Below the pieces are notes generated by a model, which did no database searches, was not told where the DNA came from, and saw only the letters and a program-made list of their open reading frames with translations. From Actinomycetes bacterium (GTDB lineage: Bacteria; Actinomycetota; Actinomycetes; Actinomycetales; Dermatophilaceae), in the NCBI GenBank assembly GCA_023389095.1, contig JAEWFB010000271.1, positions 1-17,110 of the forward strand: DNA of 17,110 nucleotides. Reading direction: 5' to 3'. Both the position numbers and the translations under genes were made by a program. Of the stretch, positions 13,232 through 17,110 are shown one piece after another (the stretch's first letter is position 1; each line of letters opens with the position of its first letter).

Positions 13232-13453
13232 TCAGGACTCGGCCGACCCGAAGCCGTCGAGCCCGCGACCCGCGTCGTACCGGCGCCGGGCCGCCTCCTC
13301 GAGCTCGCGGAGGCGAGCGGCTTCGTCGACGATCCCCTGGTCCGGCCGTCGGGGCGCCGGATCCCCGTTCGGCGCGAAGAGCTGTTGCAGGAGGTCGTCG
13401 TAGGCATCCCGGGCGGCGAACCACTCCCCCAGCAGGGTCTGCTCGTCGTCCAT
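13232..13453 (-). CDS. Small acidic protein of unknown function (73 aa)
   Basis: A 73-residue reading frame starting MDDEQTLLGEWFAARDAYDD. It looks like two amphipathic helices, one near the start and one at RELEEAARRRYDAG, joined by a proline-rich linker. There is no membrane segment and no cysteine. I do not recognise a family. The composition is that of a soluble protein rather than an antisense shadow, it opposes no other gene, and a CATGGT hexamer lies six bases before the ATG. It sits between arsC, which converges on it, and the DMT transporter gene, 130 bp upstream on the same strand. An ORF extending further upstream in frame exists but has no better start. Confidence 0.6.
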   Translation of the reverse strand: MDDEQTLLGEWFAARDAYDDLLQQLFAPNGDPAPRRPDQGIVDEAARLRELEEAARRRYDAGRGLDGFGSAES

Positions 13454-13465
13454 GCCCGGACCATG
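13454..13465 (-). promoter_or_regulatory. Possible leaderless -10 for the 73-residue gene
   Basis: On the minus strand CATGGT (13465-13460) is followed by six bases and the ATG. It keeps only A2 and T6 of TANNNT, and no -35 was seen. Confidence 0.25.
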
Positions 13466-13479
13466 CCCACTCGGGCGAC

Positions 13480-13499
13480 CGCCGAGACAGGCGTCGGCG
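13480..13499 (-). terminator. Weak hairpin after the DMT transporter gene
   Basis: CGCCGA (13480-13485) pairs with TCGGCG (13494-13499) around an eight-base loop, 85 bases after the transporter stop and upstream of the 73-residue gene. It could also be a chance GC pairing. Confidence 0.25.
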
Positions 13500-13583
13500 A
13501 AGAATGTCGTCCACGCACGCCGTGAGCAGCCCCGGCGGTGGTGTCCACGGCAGAGTGGGCGCGACCCGCCTGTCGTCCGATCC

Positions 13584-14477
13584 TCAGCAGCACTCGACGC
13601 GTGGTGCCATCGCGTCGCAGCAGTCGCGCGGTCCGAGCTCGGCGAGCGCCATACCGGCGACGACCAGGAGGCCGCCGGTCCAGCCGACCCAACCCAGACC
13701 CGTCTCGCCCCGGGCCGCCGCAAGGACGGCCGCGAAGACGGGTTCCATGGTCATCACGACCGCCGCAGCGGTGGCCGTCAGGGCGGACTGCGCCCAGGCC
13801 TGGACGGCGAAGCCGACACAGGTCGCGAGGATGCCGAGATAGAGGACCGCCTGCCAAGCGGAGGCAGAGGCGGGGACGGTGATGCCGTGTCCGGTCACGA
13901 TGGCGAAGGCCGCGCAGAGCACCGCCGCGACGGTGACGCTGACCGCCGTCATGCCGTAGGCGTTCTCCCGGGTGGCCCACTGGCTCAGGCCGGTGATGTG
14001 CACGGCGAAGCACGCGGCGCCGGCCAGGGTGAGCGCGGCGCCCAGGACGGAGGGGGTGCCGACGCCGCCGGCGAGGGTGGCGATGCCGGCGGTGGAGAGC
14101 GCGACGGCGGCCCATCCGGCACGGCCGACCTGCTCCCTGAAGACGAGGGCGGCGACGACAGGCGTGAGGATGACCGCCGCACCGGTCAGGAACCCCGACA
14201 CCCCGGCGAGGGTGTGCTGCAGGCCGCTGGTCTGGAGCAGGAAGCCGCCGGCCAGGGCGATCCCCAGCAGGGCGGAGCGACGCAGCTCCGGGCGGGTCAG
14301 CCGAGCCACCGTGGCCGCGCGGACGAGCAGGAGTGCGGCAGCGCCGATGCCGAAGCGCCAGGCCAGGAACGAGGCCGGGTCCAGCTCGTCGAGGGAGTCC
14401 TTCGTGACGATGAAGGTCGAGCCCCACACCGCGGTCGCCGCCACCAGCGCCGCGGTCGCCGGGAGGGTCCGTCGCAC
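13584..14477 (-). CDS. EamA/DMT-family transporter with cysteine-pair C-terminus
   Basis: A 297-residue membrane protein with ten predicted helices in two EamA repeats (opening LVAATAVWGSTFIVTK and, in the second half, ITGLSQWATRENAYGM...; the family signature VMTMEPVFAAVLA lies near the end). DMT proteins usually export amino acids or metabolites through the cytoplasmic membrane; the substrate is not readable. The last 14 residues, RDCCDAMAPRVECC, carry two Cys-Cys pairs eight residues apart, right at the cytoplasmic end. This is unusual for the family and resembles a soft-metal or arsenite thiol site. The GTG start has GGAGG four bases upstream. It is the third minus-strand unit near the arsenic genes, but co-regulation is not shown. 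Confidence 0.88.
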   Translation of the reverse strand: MRRTLPATAALVAATAVWGSTFIVTKDSLDELDPASFLAWRFGIGAAALLLVRAATVARLTRPELRRSALLGIALAGGFLLQTSGLQHTLAGVSGFLTGAAVILTPVVAALVFREQVGRAGWAAVALSTAGIATLAGGVGTPSVLGAALTLAGAACFAVHITGLSQWATRENAYGMTAVSVTVAAVLCAAFAIVTGHGITVPASASAWQAVLYLGILATCVGFAVQAWAQSALTATAAAVVMTMEPVFAAVLAAARGETGLGWVGWTGGLLVVAGMALAELGPRDCCDAMAPRVECC

Positions 14478-14655
14478 TGTGCCTCCACCCGACCGGTGCG
14501 TACCGATGCGGATCGGCGCCCACCTGACGAACTCGCTGGGTATCCCTCATCGGGTCGCGCCCGGGCGCTCCAACCGTTGCGGGCCGGGCCTCGACGCCAT
14601 CATCGTCGCCCGCGCGTCGACCTGCCGACAAGGCTTCACCGACGAACGGGCGCGG
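14478..14655. terminator. lutC-to-DMT gap with short hairpins
   Basis: No gene was seen in this 178-base gap. It holds CCGAT-GCGG-ATCGG (14503-14516) and the palindrome GCGCCCGGGCGC (14557-14568). Either could end lutABC transcription; neither has a U-tract. No convincing promoter for the DMT gene was found. Confidence 0.25.
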
Positions 14656-15264
14656 TCAGCCCACAACGACGACGTGGAGCCGCCGTGGGCCGTGCACCCC
14701 TTCCACGCGGTTCAGCTCGATGTCGCTCGTGGCACTGGGCCCACTGATCCACGTCTGGGGCCTCGCCGGATCGAGCCGACCCATGGCGTCCGGCACGTCC
14801 GGCACCACCTGCTCCGCCCGGACGACACAGACGTGCAGGTCGGGGACGAGCGACAGGGCACGACGCCCCTGACCGGGCCCGTGGTCGAGCACCACGGTGC
14901 CGGTCTCGGCGATGGCCACGGTGGCCGTCGTCACCACCGCGTCCAGCGCGTCGAGCTCGGTCGCGGTGAGGCCGGTGTCGACCACACCACCGGGCACGTC
15001 GTGGGGGAAGCCGACGGGCACGACGGCGGAGTCCGTACCGGCGAGCGCCGCCGCCAGTGTGGCCGGGACGTCGGTTGGGGCGCACCGGGTCACGATGGCG
15101 CGGTAGTCCTCGACGCGCTCGACGAAGAGGGCCACGAGGTCGGTCACTCCCTGGCGCCCCGGGACGAGGGAGGGCGCCGGCGGGGGCGGGGCGGCACCCG
15201 TGACAGCGGCCCGCACTGCCGCGAGCACCGTGTCGCGCGCACTCGCGCCCGAAGCGTCGCTCAT
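14656..15264 (-). CDS. lutC: Lactate utilisation protein C (LUD domain)
   Basis: A 202-residue LUD-domain protein, third subunit of the LutABC complex that oxidises L-lactate to pyruvate in the cytoplasm. Seen: the conserved block VAIAETGTVVLDHGPGQGRR, then ALSLVPDLHVCVVRAEQVV, and the C-terminal WISGPSATSDIELNRVEGVH, all hallmarks of LutC/YkgG. There is a variable, proline-rich N-terminal region (about residues 20-35). The ATG overlaps the lutB stop by 4 bp (ATGA), and AAGGAGAG lies five bases upstream (15270-15277), so it is translated from the lut mRNA. It is the last gene of the operon. Confidence 0.95.
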   Translation of the reverse strand: MSDASGASARDTVLAAVRAAVTGAAPPPPAPSLVPGRQGVTDLVALFVERVEDYRAIVTRCAPTDVPATLAAALAGTDSAVVPVGFPHDVPGGVVDTGLTATELDALDAVVTTATVAIAETGTVVLDHGPGQGRRALSLVPDLHVCVVRAEQVVPDVPDAMGRLDPARPQTWISGPSATSDIELNRVEGVHGPRRLHVVVVG

Positions 15265-16763
15265 CCACGCTCTCCTTCGTCTCTACCACCGGACGTCCTG
15301 GCCCACCAGGCGCGGAAGGACTCCCTGGCCGGCAGGGGCAGGTCTCGAGAACCGGTCCACCGGCTCGCAGGCCGTGGCAGCCGTGACACCACCCGGGCCG
15401 CGAAGGTGTCCGAGGTCCTGCGGCCGGGAGCCAGGGCAGACGCTCGGGTCGCGAAGCGCTCGAGCGTGCGCAGACGCCCGGGCCGGCCGAGCGCCCAGGC
15501 GGCGCCCTTCATCGCCACGGCCTCCGGTTTGGGAAGCCGGTGCCCGTGGCCGGGGCGGTGGGCGTCGACCACCTGGGCACGCAGGTCGACGAGGACGGAC
15601 GGGATGTCGATGCGGACGGGGCAGGCCTCGAAGCAGGCGCCGCAGAGTGTCGAGGCGTAGGGCAGCGAGTCGACCTGGTCATCGGTACCGACGCCGCGCA
15701 GCAAGGGGTTGAGGATGGCGCCGATCGGGCCCGGGTAGACCGACCCGTAGGCGTGACCGCCGGTGCGCTCGTAGACCGGGCAGACGTTGAGGCAGGCCGA
15801 GCAGCGGATGCAGCGCAGGGCCTGGCGGCCGACCTCGTCGGCGAGGGCGCGGGTGCGCCCGTTGTCGAGGAGCACGACGTGGACCTCCTGCGGGCCGTCG
15901 CCCGGCGTGACGCCGGACCAGGTGCTCGTGTACGGGTTCATCCGCTCGCCCGTCGACGAGCGCGGCAGCAGGCGCAGGAAGACGTCGAGGTCGCTCCACG
16001 TGGGCACCACCTTCTCGATGCCGACGACCGAGACGAGGATCTCGGGCAGGGTCAGGCACATCCGGCCGTTGCCCTCGGACTCGACGACGACGAGGGTGCC
16101 GGAGTCGGCCACCGCGAAGTTCGCCCCGGAGACCGCCATCCGTGCCGTGAGGAACTTCTCGCGCAGGTGCAGGCGCGCGGCTTCGGCCAGGCGGGCCGGG
16201 TCGTCGGTCAGGTCGTCGGGTGCGGGGCGCCCGACGGCGCCCATCTCCCGCTGGAAGATGTCGCGGATCTCGGTGCGGTTGCGGTGGATCGCCGGCACGA
16301 GGATGTGGGAGGGCAGGTCGTGACCGAGCTGGACGATCAGCTCGGCGAGGTCGGTCTCCCAGGCGGCGATGCCGTCGGCCTCGAGCGCCTCGTTGAGACC
16401 AATCTCCTGGGTGGCCATCGACTTGACCTTGACGACCTCGTCGACCGCGTGGGCCCGGGCGACCGAGGCGACGATGGCGCAGGCCTCGGCGGCGTCCCGC
16501 GCCCAGTGGACGATGGCACCGTTGCTGGTCAGGGACTCCTCGAGCCGCAGGAGGTGCTCGTCCAGGTGGCGCAGGGTGCGGTCCTTGATGGCTGCGCCGG
16601 CCAGGCGCAGGTCCTCCCAGTTGTCGACCTCCGCGACGACGGCGGCCCGCTTGCGGCGGATCGTCCCGGTGGCGTGGGCGAGGTTGTGCCGGAGCTGGCT
16701 GTCCCCCAGTGCGTTTCGCGCCGCGTCGGGGAACGGCGGCATGCCGACGAAGGTGGCGCTCAC
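15261..16763 (-). CDS. lutB: Lactate utilisation iron-sulfur protein B
   Basis: A 500-residue subunit of the LutABC L-lactate oxidation system, which passes electrons through iron-sulfur clusters. The N-terminal two thirds is an LUD domain (LTARMAVSGANFAVADSGTL...). Then come ferredoxin-type motifs: Cys318-x2-Cys321-x2-Cys324-x3-Cys328 in RCIRCSACLNVCPVY, and Cys374-x2-Cys377-x3-Cys381 in LCGACFEACPVRI. A basic, proline-rich tail of about 90 residues follows. The start is GTG 16763, which overlaps the lutA stop by 4 bp (GTGA), with AGGAG eight bases upstream. Longer in-frame starts lie inside lutA and are rejected. The order lutA-lutB-lutC, with 4-bp overlaps, is the usual one. Confidence 0.96.
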   Translation of the reverse strand: MSATFVGMPPFPDAARNALGDSQLRHNLAHATGTIRRKRAAVVAEVDNWEDLRLAGAAIKDRTLRHLDEHLLRLEESLTSNGAIVHWARDAAEACAIVASVARAHAVDEVVKVKSMATQEIGLNEALEADGIAAWETDLAELIVQLGHDLPSHILVPAIHRNRTEIRDIFQREMGAVGRPAPDDLTDDPARLAEAARLHLREKFLTARMAVSGANFAVADSGTLVVVESEGNGRMCLTLPEILVSVVGIEKVVPTWSDLDVFLRLLPRSSTGERMNPYTSTWSGVTPGDGPQEVHVVLLDNGRTRALADEVGRQALRCIRCSACLNVCPVYERTGGHAYGSVYPGPIGAILNPLLRGVGTDDQVDSLPYASTLCGACFEACPVRIDIPSVLVDLRAQVVDAHRPGHGHRLPKPEAVAMKGAAWALGRPGRLRTLERFATRASALAPGRRTSDTFAARVVSRLPRPASRWTGSRDLPLPARESFRAWWARTSGGRDEGERG

Positions 16764-17110
16764 GCGGTCCGCTCCTGCACCGGCGCGCCTGCCGTCGACG
16801 CCGTGTCGGAGGCCAGGATCTCGGCGAGGTGCATGACCCGTACCGGAGAGCCCTCTCGCGACAGCAGGCCACCGACGTGCATGAGACACGACGAGTCGCT
16901 CGCGACGAGGACGTCCGCCCCGGCGTCCCGCACGTTGCGGACCTTGTCCCGCCCCATGGCGGCGGAGACGTCGGCGTTCTTGACCGCGAACGTGCCACCG
17001 AAGCCGCAGCAGGAGTCGGCGTCGGGCAGCTCGACGAGCTCGAGACCGCGCACGGCCCGCAGCAGCCGCGAGGGCCGGTCGCCGACGCCGAGCATCCGCA
17101 GGCTGTGGCA
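16760..17110 (-). CDS. lutA: Lactate utilisation protein A, C-terminal part (runs off window)
   Basis: The C-terminal 116 residues of LutA, a CCG-domain (Cys-rich) iron-sulfur subunit of the L-lactate oxidation complex. The frame remains open to the right edge and the first codon seen is a Cys. This Cys (in CHSLRMLGVG), the pair in DSCCGFGGTFAVKN 32 residues later, and the Cys of SSCLMHVGG fit the second CCG motif. That motif binds a cluster in related heterodisulfide-reductase-like proteins. The ATG at 17095 is internal and is not the start. The N-terminal half, the promoter and any lutR or lactate permease gene lie beyond the window. It overlaps lutB by 4 bp. Confidence 0.93.
   Translation of the reverse strand, partial: CHSLRMLGVGDRPSRLLRAVRGLELVELPDADSCCGFGGTFAVKNADVSAAMGRDKVRNVRDAGADVLVASDSSCLMHVGGLLSREGSPVRVMHLAEILASDTASTAGAPVQERTA

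Noticed and set aside
13972..15660. 562-codon plus-strand frame across the DMT, lutC and lutB genes
   Set aside because: Antisense to three recognised genes; no motif, and composition typical of GC-biased shadow frames.
16764..16889. Longer N-terminus for LutB
   Set aside because: It lies wholly inside lutA. The GTG at 16763 gives the usual 4-bp overlap and has AGGAG upstream.

Overview
The window is GC-rich (roughly 70% or more), with strong G/C bias at third codon positions. Its gene content (a DevS/DevR pair, an actinobacterial-type gluconate operon, LutABC, leaderless starts) points to a high-GC actinobacterium. Micrococcales or Propionibacteriales are plausible, but the sequence alone does not settle genus. 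It reads as ordinary chromosome: no rRNA, tRNA, transposase, phage gene or CRISPR array was seen, and no gap between genes exceeds about 200 bases.

Bases 1-6047, plus strand: a redox/hypoxia block. A zinc alcohol dehydrogenase is followed by a DevS/DosS-type GAF-GAF histidine kinase and its DevR/DosR-type response regulator. Next come a tandem-domain universal stress protein, an FMN nitroreductase and a small VOC (glyoxalase-fold) protein. A candidate DevR box and a perfect 20-bp palindrome lie upstream of the stress protein gene. Universal stress proteins and nitroreductase-fold proteins are known members of the mycobacterial DosR regulon, so this looks like a compact local version of that dormancy system.

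Bases 6048-8404: a structured convergent intergenic region, then a minus-strand gntK-gntP operon (gluconokinase and gluconate permease, 4-bp overlap). The permease carries a repeat-built cytoplasmic insert. Bases 8405-11214, plus strand: a divergent GH13-family protein with an altered conserved region I, then a small predicted lipoprotein with its own leaderless promoter.

Bases 11306-13224: an arsenic-type cluster. A minus-strand ArsR-HTH/low-molecular-weight-phosphatase fusion is divergent from an aquaporin and an ArsC arsenate reductase. The 45-bp gap holds two overlapping, apparently leaderless sigma70-type promoters and one shared dyad. No ArsB or Acr3 pump is visible, so the aquaporin is the likely arsenite exit. 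A 73-residue protein of unknown function and a DMT-family transporter with a cysteine-pair tail follow on the minus strand.

Bases 14656-17110, minus strand: lutA (partial at the right edge), lutB and lutC, joined by 4-bp overlaps, for L-lactate oxidation.

A recurring theme is that many lone or first genes start 6-7 bases after a -10-like hexamer, as expected for leaderless mRNAs. Operon-internal genes instead have Shine-Dalgarno sequences or overlapping stop/start codons.
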